Shown: positions 1 through 8,072 of the stretch, piece after piece
Layout: each line of letters starts with the position of its first letter
How positions within the stretch are numbered: the first letter of the stretch is position 1
Assembly: GCA_965277855.1 (NCBI GenBank)
Contig: OZ255847.1
Location: forward strand, 6,138,001-6,202,000
Source: Bog-105 sp965277855
GTDB taxonomy: Bacteria; Acidobacteriota; Terriglobia; Bryobacterales; Bryobacteraceae
DNA: 64,000 bases
Direction of reading: 5' to 3'
The notes under the pieces: model-generated
Told to the model about the DNA's origin: nothing
The model's input: only the letters and a program-made list of their open reading frames with translations
Databases searched by the model: none
Program-made: the position numbers and the translations under genes

Positions 1-308
1 AGCGCCATCGAAGGCGAGGAAGGCGGAGTGCCGGGCAACAATTCCCGGACACGTGCTACGCCATCCAAATCAGCGCCTGCAAATACAGTGGCCACCGTAT
101 CCGGGCGATTGCCATGCTGCAAAGCCATGCCGACAGCCGGCCGGGCCTTTCCGGCGGCGCAGCCGCACACCGAATTGGTGATCATCAGCACGGTGCCGCT
201 ATTCGGTCCAAGCGCTTCGTTCACCTCATCGGCCGTTCTCGTCTCCCTGACTCCATACTGGGTCAAATCCTGGCGCATAATCGCTATAAGTTGTTCTGGG
301 TATCGCAT
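1..308 (-). CDS. Bacilliredoxin (BrxA/BrxB, YphP/YqiW family), 3' end outside window
   Basis: The first 102 codons are present from the ATG at 308; the rest lies beyond the left edge (the family is about 140 residues). The protein opens with MRYPEQLIAIMRQ and carries the family's CGC motif (residues 48-50, within ITNSVCGCAAG), followed by the conserved KARPAV and TVFAGAD stretches and a PPSSPS stretch at the cut end. Known members are thioredoxin-fold cytoplasmic proteins that reduce bacillithiol-mixed disulfides; whether this organism makes bacillithiol cannot be told from the window. It begins 21 bases after the coiled-coil gene that follows tdk and is probably in the same transcript. It matches the family over its whole visible length. 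Confidence 0.85.
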   Translation of the reverse strand, partial: MRYPEQLIAIMRQDLTQYGVRETRTADEVNEALGPNSGTVLMITNSVCGCAAGKARPAVGMALQHGNRPDTVATVFAGADLDGVARVRELLPGTPPSSPSMA

Positions 309-329
309 AATTTCTTGGTTGCCGGCCGC

Positions 330-1199
330 CTATGTGCCCGCTCTTCCATTCTGAACCTTCGGCGTTGCTAAATAACCGACAATCACATCTTTTCTGACCT
401 GGTTGACCACAATTTCATCCGGTTGGTGCGCTTTTGCCGTGTAGAACTGAATCGGCTCGTTCAGATTCTTATCCCTCTTCTCCACGATCTTGTCGTCCGC
501 TGTGATGACGATCGTGAATTTGTTCCGCTTGGGATCGGTCCTTTTCAACTCAACCATGATATCGCCCACCCGGCTCGGCTTTTTCGACTTGGAAATGGTA
601 AATTCCGTGTAGTTTCGCTCGCCCAGTTCCCGGAGCGCCGCCAGCTCTTTGCCGTTGGTCGCAATCAGGCTGGAATGGTTGTCGATATCGCCCGTTGCAT
701 GTTTTAGCGTGGCCACGGTCTGTTCGAGCTGCGTCTTGGTGTTCCCTAAATCCGTCGAAACAGTGCCCAGTTGCGTGGTCGCCGTATCGGCGGTGAGTTT
801 GACCTGCGAAATCGCCTGCTGCTGCGCCGCCTGCTCCTGCGCTACCTTTTCCTGCAGACTGGCGACTTTCTGTTCGGCGTCGATCTTAGCTTGGCCTACC
901 GCCTGTTCCGCCGCCCGGCGTTGTGCTGCCAGGCGCGATTGCAGCACGCCCATGCTGCGCCGCGACTGCTGCACCTGCTCGTTCGAATCGACTTTCATCT
1001 TTTCGATGGCAGCGTTAAAGTCGCCATTCAGTTTCGTCACCTGCGCCCGGCTGTCCATCTTGACCTGGTTCAGTTGCGTAAACAGATAAATGTTAGCCGC
1101 AGCCAGCAGAGCAAACGCTCCGATGACCACCGGAGTCTTCCAATTTGGGCTGGAGGGAGGGGGAATGATGTACGTGGGCTGCTGGGGTACGCTACTCAT
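330..1199 (-). CDS. Membrane-anchored coiled-coil protein, function unknown
   Basis: This 289-residue protein has a Pro-rich N-terminus, one membrane segment at about residues 22-42, a long Gln/Ala-rich region at about 45-195 with heptad-like character typical of a coiled coil, and a compact C-terminal region (about 200-285) rich in Lys and beta-forming residues. The layout suggests an inner-membrane anchor with the coiled coil and C-terminal domain outside the cytoplasm, but topology is an inference. It lies 25 bases after tdk and 21 bases before the bacilliredoxin gene on the same strand. I do not recognise a named domain; the coiled coil would give misleading matches to unrelated filament-like proteins. 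Confidence 0.75.
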   Translation of the reverse strand: MSSVPQQPTYIIPPPSSPNWKTPVVIGAFALLAAANIYLFTQLNQVKMDSRAQVTKLNGDFNAAIEKMKVDSNEQVQQSRRSMGVLQSRLAAQRRAAEQAVGQAKIDAEQKVASLQEKVAQEQAAQQQAISQVKLTADTATTQLGTVSTDLGNTKTQLEQTVATLKHATGDIDNHSSLIATNGKELAALRELGERNYTEFTISKSKKPSRVGDIMVELKRTDPKRNKFTIVITADDKIVEKRDKNLNEPIQFYTAKAHQPDEIVVNQVRKDVIVGYLATPKVQNGRAGT

Positions 1200-1224
1200 C
1201 TTTATTTACTATTATGTTTCAAGT

Positions 1225-1842
1225 TTAGTCTGATGCAGGAATCTTGTTGGCTGCTACCGCGAAATCCAGTACCTCCTGAAGCGGCAAGCCGGGCTCGAAG
1301 CACCGTCTGCAGCGGGCTTCGTACGAATCGACGGCGCCGACCAGAATAAGTTCCTTCGAATCGACCAGGCGCTGCGAGTGGTTGGCCGGCGCGCCGCAGC
1401 GGCTGCAAATCGCCAGCATTTTTGTGATCGAATCCGCCAGCGCCAGCAATTCCGGCACCGGCGGAAATGGCCTGCCCAGGTAATCGGTATCCAGCCCCGC
1501 TATCGTCACCTGTTTGTCGGCATCCCTTAATGCACTCGCTACTCCCACAAGAGCGAGCCCAAAAAAGTTGGCTTCGTCGATCCCCACCACTTCCGTTTTC
1601 GGGTCCAATTTGTCGAAGATTTCTTGGGCGGAATCGACTGCTTCCGCCGGCATCCGCACATTGCCATGGGTCACGATCTCGCTGGTCGAATAGCGGCTGT
1701 CAATGACGGGCTTGAACACCTGCACGCGCTTTTTTGCCGTGCGGGCGCGCCGTAGAAGGCGGATCAGTTCTTCCGTTTTGCTCGAGAACATGGGTCCGCA
1801 AATGACCGCAAGAGAGCCCGGCGCAGTAACAAAATTCTTCAA
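1225..1842 (-). CDS. tdk: Thymidine kinase (type II)
   Basis: The enzyme phosphorylates thymidine to dTMP with ATP in the pyrimidine salvage pathway (EC 2.7.1.21). The Walker A loop GPMFSSKT is at residues 16-23, the catalytic region GIDEANFF lies at about residue 90, and two Cys pairs (CSRC near 145 and CRRC near 184) fit the structural zinc site. At 205 residues it has the usual length of bacterial and vaccinia-type enzymes. The ATG at 1842 is supported by the position of the Walker loop. It heads a leftward three-gene group and is divergent from the methyltransferase gene with only 33 bases between the starts, so their promoters must overlap the coding ends. Confidence 0.95.
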   Translation of the reverse strand: MKNFVTAPGSLAVICGPMFSSKTEELIRLLRRARTAKKRVQVFKPVIDSRYSTSEIVTHGNVRMPAEAVDSAQEIFDKLDPKTEVVGIDEANFFGLALVGVASALRDADKQVTIAGLDTDYLGRPFPPVPELLALADSITKMLAICSRCGAPANHSQRLVDSKELILVGAVDSYEARCRRCFEPGLPLQEVLDFAVAANKIPASD

Positions 1843-1875
1843 ACCTCAACATAACAGAGCATCTAAAGCAACAGA

Positions 1876-2529
1876 ATGTTCTCGCAACGAATCATCCGGC
1901 CCGAAATGCTGGACCATGTCTCGCCCGAAGAAGCACGGCCCAATCTGGCCGATCTGGTGCGCATCAACCGCCATTTCGGCGGTCATTCCGTTCTGCGCAA
2001 GACGCTCGGACGGGTGGCCGCCACGTCCGACGCGGCCTCATTCCTCGATGTAGGCGCGGCCTCAGGCGACTCCGCCCAGGTTATCCGCGAACTCTACCCT
2101 CGCTCCACCATCACGTCTCTCGACTGCAACCCGACAAATCTGGAAGTCGCTCCTCATCCCAAGCTGCTCGCCGATGCTTTTGAACTACCCTTCGCCCCGG
2201 CGAGCTTCGACTACGTAATCTGCTCGCTGTTCCTCCATCACTTCGAGAACGGCCAAGTAGTTGATCTGCTGCGCAGCCTGCATAGCGTTTCAAGCAAAGC
2301 GCTGATTGTCTGCGACCTCGAACGGCATATCCTGCCCTATCTGTTCCTGGCGGCTACCAAGCCGTTGTTTGGCTGGAACCGGATTACCGTACACGACGGG
2401 CTTCGATCGGTACGCGCTTCATTTCGGGCCAAAGAACTTCACGGACTGGCGCGAACGGCGGGCATACAGAATAGGGACGTTCGAGTGCATCGTCCGGCAT
2501 TTCGTCTGGCTATGGTTGCAATAAAGTGA
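1876..2529 (+). CDS. SAM-dependent methyltransferase, class I
   Basis: This 217-residue Rossmann-type methyltransferase has the glycine-rich SAM-binding motif FLDVGAASGDSA at about residues 55-66, an acidic residue after strand 2 (TSLDCNP), and the post-I motif DYVICSLFLHHF near 113-124. The N-terminal segment RPEMLDH...LVRINRHFGG is typical of methyltransferases found with polyketide or geranylgeranyl-reductase-like genes, which supports the ATG at 1876 over an internal one at 1906. The substrate is unknown and no biosynthetic neighbours are present. It is a single-gene unit followed by two hairpins. Confidence 0.85.
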   Translation: MFSQRIIRPEMLDHVSPEEARPNLADLVRINRHFGGHSVLRKTLGRVAATSDAASFLDVGAASGDSAQVIRELYPRSTITSLDCNPTNLEVAPHPKLLADAFELPFAPASFDYVICSLFLHHFENGQVVDLLRSLHSVSSKALIVCDLERHILPYLFLAATKPLFGWNRITVHDGLRSVRASFRAKELHGLARTAGIQNRDVRVHRPAFRLAMVAIK

Positions 2530-2533
2530 GGAG

Positions 2534-2590
2534 CCGGTGGGCACTCGGAGGAAATACCCACCGGGGCGCGTGCGGCCCGTAGGCCGACGC
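2534..2590 (+). terminator. Double hairpin after methyltransferase gene
   Basis: Two consecutive inverted repeats follow the methyltransferase stop. The first has 8-base perfect arms (CCGGTGGG at 2534-2541, CCCACCGG at 2557-2564). The second pairs CGGCC with GGCCG around a 4-base loop at about 2571-2584 with flanking GCGT/ACGC pairing. No strong U tract follows, only a T-rich stretch after 2590. A transcription end is the likeliest role. Confidence 0.5.
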
Positions 2591-2693
2591 TTGTCTTGGT
2601 TTAGAGCTTATCATAGGGCGCTATGGGAAAATCAGGGCCCAAATCCGCGTTTGTACCAGGTACTTCAACAAACTGTAACGTAATTGAGCCAAC

Positions 2694-3965
2694 TTAGCTG
2701 GCGTAGAGGGTAGTATTGGTACTTTGTCCGGTGGTCCAGCTGTGCTCTTTCGGATAACCCACCACAAACCAGTACCCAATAACTCCCAGGAAAAGGATCG
2801 TGCCGGCGATTGCAAACGCCGCAAAAAACGAATGAGTAGCCTGTAAGGCATAGCCGCTGACGACTTGCCCGAGCACCCCCGCGAAGTTTCCCATGCCGTT
2901 CTGAACGCCGGTCCATTTTGTAGCGGCGCAGGGGCCTGCGAGGAATTGCGAGAGCGCCCAATGATTGGAGGACCAGGCGCCCAGCGACGCCGAGGCGAGC
3001 AAAAGCAAAGTATTCGCCAGCGTGGCGTCCACTACCACCACTGCGGGCAGCATTAAGGCGCAGCAGCCAAGCAGACCGAGGCAGACAAACGTCTGGCGCA
3101 CCCGGCCCGCGTGCCAGCCGCGGCGGATCAACACATCCGCCAGATACCCAAAGAAGAGCGAGGAAGCGGCCACCGTCCAGAAGGGCAGCGAGCCGAACAG
3201 CGCCAGCCGGTCGCGCGTATAGTGGCGCTGCGACTCAAAGTAGTAAGGCAGCCAGTTTAGAAAAACAAACCAGGTGTAATTGCCTCCAAACAGACCCAGC
3301 GAACTGCCCCAGAGTGCCCGCTGCGAAGCGATTTCGCGGAGCGTGGGCGCCGCTTGCGCCCCAGCCGAATCGGCCGGGATCCGGTGGGGCAGCCGGTTGG
3401 CGATCAGGCACCAGGGAATCAACCAGAGCAGGCTCACGCCGCCGATGATGACGAACATGCCGCGCCAGCTAAACCATTCGATCATCTTGACGCCCAGTAC
3501 TACTCCAATGGCCGGTCCCAGCTTGGAACCCGCATCGATCAGAGCGTTGGCCGTCCCGCGTACCTGCTCGGGGAAGCTGATCACGATCATCTTCGAATAA
3601 GCCGGATAGGCAATCGATTCAGCCAGGCCCAGCAGCAGCCGCAAAACGAGGATCGCGGCGAACGTGTGAACTAGTCCCGTAAGACCCGTAGCCGCGGACC
3701 AAAGCAGAAATGCCGCCGCGTACGCCCAGTTGATATTCCAGCGCTCGAGTAAATTACCGGAAAAAATTTGCGCGAGCGCGTACGTCAGCGAAAAAGCGGC
3801 CAGCAGATAGCCGAGTTGATCGGGCGCGAGATGCAGTTCGCCGGAAATACTCTTGGCCGCTACGCCCAGGTTGCCGCGATCGGCATAGTTGATGCAGACC
3901 GAGATCACCAGCAGGATCAAAGCAAACCAGTGGAAGAAGCGGGGCTGCGGCGTGGCTCGATTCAT
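2694..3965 (-). CDS. MFS transporter, anion:cation symporter (ACS)-like
   Basis: This 423-residue protein has about twelve hydrophobic segments and the N-terminal signature NYADRGNLGVA in the first helix region, as in ACS-family (hexuronate/glucarate/phthalate-type) major facilitator permeases. The loop and helix RLLLGLAESIAYPAYSKMI matches the family's helix 4 region. It would import an organic anion with protons; the substrate cannot be assigned. Its ATG overlaps the stop of the preceding gene by four bases (ATGA), making it the last gene of the leftward valS run. No catabolic genes lie next to it to suggest a substrate. Confidence 0.85.
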   Translation of the reverse strand: MNRATPQPRFFHWFALILLVISVCINYADRGNLGVAAKSISGELHLAPDQLGYLLAAFSLTYALAQIFSGNLLERWNINWAYAAAFLLWSAATGLTGLVHTFAAILVLRLLLGLAESIAYPAYSKMIVISFPEQVRGTANALIDAGSKLGPAIGVVLGVKMIEWFSWRGMFVIIGGVSLLWLIPWCLIANRLPHRIPADSAGAQAAPTLREIASQRALWGSSLGLFGGNYTWFVFLNWLPYYFESQRHYTRDRLALFGSLPFWTVAASSLFFGYLADVLIRRGWHAGRVRQTFVCLGLLGCCALMLPAVVVVDATLANTLLLLASASLGAWSSNHWALSQFLAGPCAATKWTGVQNGMGNFAGVLGQVVSGYALQATHSFFAAFAIAGTILFLGVIGYWFVVGYPKEHSWTTGQSTNTTLYAS

Positions 3966-5749
3966 TCGTGGCTAAATGTATCAGAGGCACAGTTGGAACG
4001 CCCGGAATGAAAGACAGTTAGTTCGGGGAAGAAGTCGTCCCGACAATAACCATCCTGAATCCTTTGCAGGAAAGCCTTGGAGTAGAAAGTAAAGTCATCC
4101 TTCAAGAAGATAAGCGTGGCAAGCCGATCAGCCTGCCAGGAAGCCAAGAGACTCGATTCCTGATCGGCCCGGAAGGAAGCGCCTGGATCCCACCAAACTG
4201 GGATGTGCAAAGGCGACTGAAGACCAAACGCGGCATAAGAGAACTCTAGACGCGGACCAAAAAAAATCGGCCCCGGGTTGTCACGCGTCGCTTGCTTGAT
4301 TTCAGAGATGATCGTGGCGAAACGCTGGCTGGCTTCGAGATCGCGAAAGAAAGGTATGCCTGGAGAGATATCAGACTGCTGCCATTCAAAGTAAGTATGT
4401 GGCCCGATTCCATAAACACGATAGCGAATGGCTCCCTGGTACAAATCCGAAAGTAAAAGCGAACAAAGAAAAGCGATATAGGCGCGCCGGAGCAGCCAAG
4501 ACTTCGATTGAAATGTCAGGACAGCGCCCGCCCCAATCAAGATGGACCACTCGACATCTTTCAGTTCGCCATTCGTGAACATGGCAACTCCACTTACAAG
4601 CAGTGCCAGCAGGTAAATAAGACTAGACGCGATTGTCGCCCAGTGTAGCTGTTTTATGCCGCGCCCGATGCGTGGGATTAGCGTCAATAAGGGCACACAC
4701 AACGCGATTGTGCAAGCTAAGACGCGAAGCCTGTATAGGAGAGCTGTATATCGAAATCCAAAATTGCTCAGTTTGCCACGGCTTACTGCGGCGTCAGCAT
4801 AGCTGTGCAGCATGCCGATTGGACTTACGTGATTCAAATGCAGGAAAAATAGTGTAAGAAGAGCAGCTGCCAAAGTATGTAATGCCAACGCCAGCTTGCG
4901 AGAGCTCGCGATCAACAGCAGCGGAAGAGCTCCGGCGATCAGCAGGCCCGCAACTTTCGGTTTCATCAAACTTAACAGCGAAAGCGAAATGATATAGGAG
5001 AGCTTTGCAGGAATAGAGTCAGGAAACTTTAGATACGCGAGACACGAAAGAAGAAACAACGCTGCGCCGATAGCAGTGACATTGTTATACCACCAGAAAT
5101 CCAGTGTGAGAATGGCTGCGGCTTCGATCGTAAACGCAATCAAAAGCGCGGCCGCTCGAGAACCGATCAAGCATTGACACAATGCAAAAATCCAGACGAA
5201 GCTCAGGCATGTGAAAAGAATGGTGGCGTAAAGTTGCGCATTCCAGGAAACTCCGAAAACAAGAAACGCGTATTTCAGGCCTAAATAAAACCCGGGAGGA
5301 GGCGTGCAGACAAAGTCGACATACGGAACCTGCCCGCTCGCCAGACGCCATGCTGTATCGACCGGGATACTGAAGTCATAGCCGCCAAACTGATGATTGC
5401 CGAAACGAAAGATGAAGGCGAAGAAGAAAGCGCAACAGGCGAGGAGAGATGAAAAGGTAAAGACTGGCCGCCAATAGATTCTGAATTTTCGGAGTTGTTG
5501 TACAGCGAAGGGAAAGACGAGCCAGATGCTAACGAAGAAAATGAAGGTAGCGGGCCCGAGCACGAGGTAAAGTTCGCGATTGCCCCGCTTATCGGCGAGA
5601 TCCGGTGCGGAAGAAATCATGTGGCGGGCAAGCCAGGGTGCTGACTGAAGAGTAACGAACGTCAGGAGCACACCCGACAAACCCAGAACGCATTGAGGAT
5701 TGATCGACTTCGACGCCTTCGTTATGGAAGAAGGGGGCGCTAAAGACAT
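3962..5749 (-). CDS. Multi-pass membrane protein, probable GT39/ArnT-like glycosyltransferase
   Basis: This 595-residue protein has ten or more hydrophobic helices and a non-hydrophobic C-terminal tail. After the third helix comes a long external loop containing DTAWRLASGQVPYVDF and then CTPPPGFY, which resembles the acidic first loop of GT-C lipid-linked glycosyltransferases of the PMT/ArnT/GT39 type. Such enzymes move a sugar from a polyprenyl carrier to lipid, protein or glycan at the outer face of the membrane. The substrate is unknown, and assignment rests on topology and this loop only. It is cotranscribed with its neighbours (10 bases after the 235-residue gene; ATGA overlap with the MFS gene). 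Base composition seems somewhat less GC-rich than the flanking genes by eye. Confidence 0.6.
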   Translation of the reverse strand: MSLAPPSSITKASKSINPQCVLGLSGVLLTFVTLQSAPWLARHMISSAPDLADKRGNRELYLVLGPATFIFFVSIWLVFPFAVQQLRKFRIYWRPVFTFSSLLACCAFFFAFIFRFGNHQFGGYDFSIPVDTAWRLASGQVPYVDFVCTPPPGFYLGLKYAFLVFGVSWNAQLYATILFTCLSFVWIFALCQCLIGSRAAALLIAFTIEAAAILTLDFWWYNNVTAIGAALFLLSCLAYLKFPDSIPAKLSYIISLSLLSLMKPKVAGLLIAGALPLLLIASSRKLALALHTLAAALLTLFFLHLNHVSPIGMLHSYADAAVSRGKLSNFGFRYTALLYRLRVLACTIALCVPLLTLIPRIGRGIKQLHWATIASSLIYLLALLVSGVAMFTNGELKDVEWSILIGAGAVLTFQSKSWLLRRAYIAFLCSLLLSDLYQGAIRYRVYGIGPHTYFEWQQSDISPGIPFFRDLEASQRFATIISEIKQATRDNPGPIFFGPRLEFSYAAFGLQSPLHIPVWWDPGASFRADQESSLLASWQADRLATLIFLKDDFTFYSKAFLQRIQDGYCRDDFFPELTVFHSGRSNCASDTFSHE

Positions 5750-5759
5750 TCTTGGTTCC

Positions 5760-6467
5760 CTAGTTTATATAGAAGAGGCTGAGCCGCGGCAGCTTGGCTT
5801 GTTCCAGTAAGGCTGTGTCCAGGTAACGGCGTTCGAGTACCGATAATTGGTCGGCTGACATTTTGCTTCGGTAGGGTTTCAATTCGCGATCCAGCGTCTC
5901 GCGCAGTGCGTAGAGATCTTCCTCGGACATCAGAGAACGCAGAACGGCCACGAGTTTATCTTCAAGCGCGCTCAGGCGGCGCTCCAGGCCTTCCAAATCC
6001 TGCAAGTGGGGTTCGGGGTCTTTCGCCAGAGCAGCCAGCGACGAGGCGATTTCGGCAAACGGGCTTTCGGGTCTTTGCCGGACGGCAGTCGAGGCGCGTT
6101 CGAGGTGTGTGCGGAGTTCTTCGGCCGTGAATGGCGCGTCCGCCGCTGCCTTGCGCGACTGCGAGGCGGGCGCTCGCTGGGCTGCTTCGAGAACCGCCTG
6201 CGCGCAGTACGCGATGGAATTCACCAAACGGCGTTTTTTTTTGCGCGCACGCCACTTTTCGAATGCTTGATCGATCCCCTTGAGGACCGCTTCCAGCGGC
6301 ACACCCGCGTTCTTCCAGGCTTCGATCAGCGCCCAATCCAGCGGAGATAACAAAAAAAGCCCAGTGCCCCGGGCGCGTTGAAAGTGTTCCTCGATCTCGG
6401 TGAAGTAGTTAAAGTAATTGCCGGCCCAATCGGACTCGGGCTCGGCTGCCGCGCCCGGGCCAGTCAT
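5760..6467 (-). CDS. Conserved hypothetical protein coupled to birA
   Basis: This 235-residue soluble protein has no signal or membrane segment. The N-terminal part (residues 15-75) contains NYFTEIEEHFQRARG and LSPLDWALIEAWKNAGVPLE, ending in a very basic RARKKKRR patch, which looks like an alpha-helical winged-helix-like or DNA-contacting region; the C-terminal half is helical and charged. I do not recognise a named family. Its ATG overlaps the birA stop by four bases, so translation is probably coupled. The basic patch could mean nucleic-acid binding, but that is a guess. Confidence 0.7.
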   Translation of the reverse strand: MTGPGAAAEPESDWAGNYFNYFTEIEEHFQRARGTGLFLLSPLDWALIEAWKNAGVPLEAVLKGIDQAFEKWRARKKKRRLVNSIAYCAQAVLEAAQRAPASQSRKAAADAPFTAEELRTHLERASTAVRQRPESPFAEIASSLAALAKDPEPHLQDLEGLERRLSALEDKLVAVLRSLMSEEDLYALRETLDRELKPYRSKMSADQLSVLERRYLDTALLEQAKLPRLSLFYIN

Positions 6468-7234
6468 GACGACCAGCCCCCGTCGGGACGAACACCGCCG
6501 GAGGAAATGCGTTGGGTGAGCCCATCGTCGCCGCGCAGCAGCAGGAAACCGTTCTCATCAAGGCCCGCGGTGACTCCCCGGAGACCGCTCTCTTCGACCA
6601 TGATCCGGCGATTCGTGACATAAGTGGAAGCGGCCGTGAACGCTCGCAAGATAGCCTCCGACCCCTCGTCGATCAGTAACGCGGAAAACGTGTCGATCGA
6701 TTGGAGCACCTGAATTAAGATCCGTTCGCGAGATTGAACGTGTCCCCCGCTGGCCAGCAGCAGCGATGCGGCCGGGGTGCGTAGCGTATCGGGAAAAGCA
6801 GTGTTGTTGACGTTGATACCGACGCCGGCGACTACGCACGTCTCGACCAGCTGCGGCAGAATGCCCGCGACCTTTTTCCCGCCCACCAAAATATCGTTCG
6901 GCCAGCGCAGATCGCACGCCAGCTGCGTTGCTTCTTCAATCGCTTCGGCCACAGCCAGGCCAACCAGCAGACTCGCCAGCGGAAGTTTGGCGGGAATCAG
7001 CGGAAGGCGCAACAAGACCGACATGTAAATGCCCACGTTCTTCTCCGAGAGCCACGACCGTCCCAGACGCCCGATACCGCTCGTTTGTTCTTCAGCGACG
7101 ACTACCGTGTTGTGCGGAGCGTGCTCATTTGCCAGGCGAGACGCTTCGGTCATGGTCGAGCCAATCGACGCAAAATAGTGAAGCTGGTTCTGCGGACGCG
7201 CCGCTTGAATTGCTTCTATATCGAGCGGTATCAC
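6464..7234 (-). CDS. birA: Biotin--[acetyl-CoA-carboxylase] ligase, monofunctional
   Basis: The enzyme activates biotin with ATP and attaches it to the carboxyl carrier protein of acetyl-CoA carboxylase (EC 6.3.4.15). The biotinyl-AMP loop appears as GIGRLGRSW (about residues 53-61), and the conserved RWPNDI...KVAGIL segment supplies the lysine region. The C-terminal small beta domain ends with the RISSGGVRPDGGW region. At 256 residues it starts at the catalytic domain, so it lacks the N-terminal helix-turn-helix of E. coli BirA and should not act as the bio-operon repressor. It overlaps nadC upstream and the 235-residue gene downstream by four bases each. Confidence 0.93.
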   Translation of the reverse strand: MIPLDIEAIQAARPQNQLHYFASIGSTMTEASRLANEHAPHNTVVVAEEQTSGIGRLGRSWLSEKNVGIYMSVLLRLPLIPAKLPLASLLVGLAVAEAIEEATQLACDLRWPNDILVGGKKVAGILPQLVETCVVAGVGINVNNTAFPDTLRTPAASLLLASGGHVQSRERILIQVLQSIDTFSALLIDEGSEAILRAFTAASTYVTNRRIMVEESGLRGVTAGLDENGFLLLRGDDGLTQRISSGGVRPDGGWSS

Positions 7235-8070
7235 TGCGGATCTAATTCGAGTCGAAAGCTGATATCAACGGCTACCGCGGAGTGGGTAATCGCGCCGCAG
7301 GAGATGTAATCGGGACCCGCTTCGGCGTAACTTCGAATCGTCTGCAAATCGATGTTGCCCGACAGTTCGGTGGTGGCCCGGCCGGCAACGTGACGAATCC
7401 AGTCGCGCGCTTCGTCCGGTGTCAGATTGTCGAGCAGAAGGTGCTTTGCTCCGCACGCGAGCGCTTCTTCGAGTTCCGCGCGAGTGCGCACCTCGATTTC
7501 AATCGGTCCGGTGAAACTTGCCACCATCTCGAGTGCCTTCCGCACGCCTCCGGCGGCCGTAATGTGATTGTTCTTGATGAGCACTGCGTCGAACAGCCCC
7601 TGACGGTGATTCGTTGCGCCGCCGGCTGCGGCCGAAAATTTTTCGAGCAGGCGCAAGCCCGGCGTTGTTTTTCGCGTGTCCAATACTTTTACATTTGTGC
7701 CGGCAACTGCATCAACATGCCGGCGCGCTAAAGTGGCCACACCGCTCAGGCGCTGCAGGAAATTTAAGGAGACGCGCTCGCAACTGAGCAGCGTGCGCGC
7801 CGGTCCTTGCACGATTGCCAGCACCTCGCCCTTCTGCATACATTCGCCACTTGTCTTGAAAATTTTGAGCTGCGCTCCACCGAAACTCTCGAATATGAGA
7901 GGCAGAAGCTCAATGCCGGCCAGCACGAAAGACTGTTTCGCCAGGTAGCTGCCATGCGCCTGCAAGTCCTCCGGAACGGTAAGCTGCGACGTAACGTCGC
8001 CCGCGCCGATATCTTCAGCAAGAGCCCGGTCGACTGCATTGCGCACTTCGCTGTGCGTGACATCGAACAC
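7231..8070 (-). CDS. nadC: Nicotinate-nucleotide diphosphorylase (carboxylating)
   Basis: Quinolinate phosphoribosyltransferase (EC 2.4.2.19) converts quinolinate and PRPP to nicotinate mononucleotide in de novo NAD synthesis. The family blocks are all visible: DTRKTTPGLR near residue 130, GGATNHRQGLFD near 150, LIKNNHI, IEIEVRTRAEL, and LLLDNLTPDE near the C-terminus, supplying the substrate-binding Arg, His and Lys residues and the acidic metal ligands. The length of 279 residues is normal. It starts two bases after valS and overlaps birA by four bases. nadA and nadB are not in the window. Confidence 0.96.
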   Translation of the reverse strand: MFDVTHSEVRNAVDRALAEDIGAGDVTSQLTVPEDLQAHGSYLAKQSFVLAGIELLPLIFESFGGAQLKIFKTSGECMQKGEVLAIVQGPARTLLSCERVSLNFLQRLSGVATLARRHVDAVAGTNVKVLDTRKTTPGLRLLEKFSAAAGGATNHRQGLFDAVLIKNNHITAAGGVRKALEMVASFTGPIEIEVRTRAELEEALACGAKHLLLDNLTPDEARDWIRHVAGRATTELSGNIDLQTIRSYAEAGPDYISCGAITHSAVAVDISFRLELDPQ

Positions 8071-8072
8071 CT

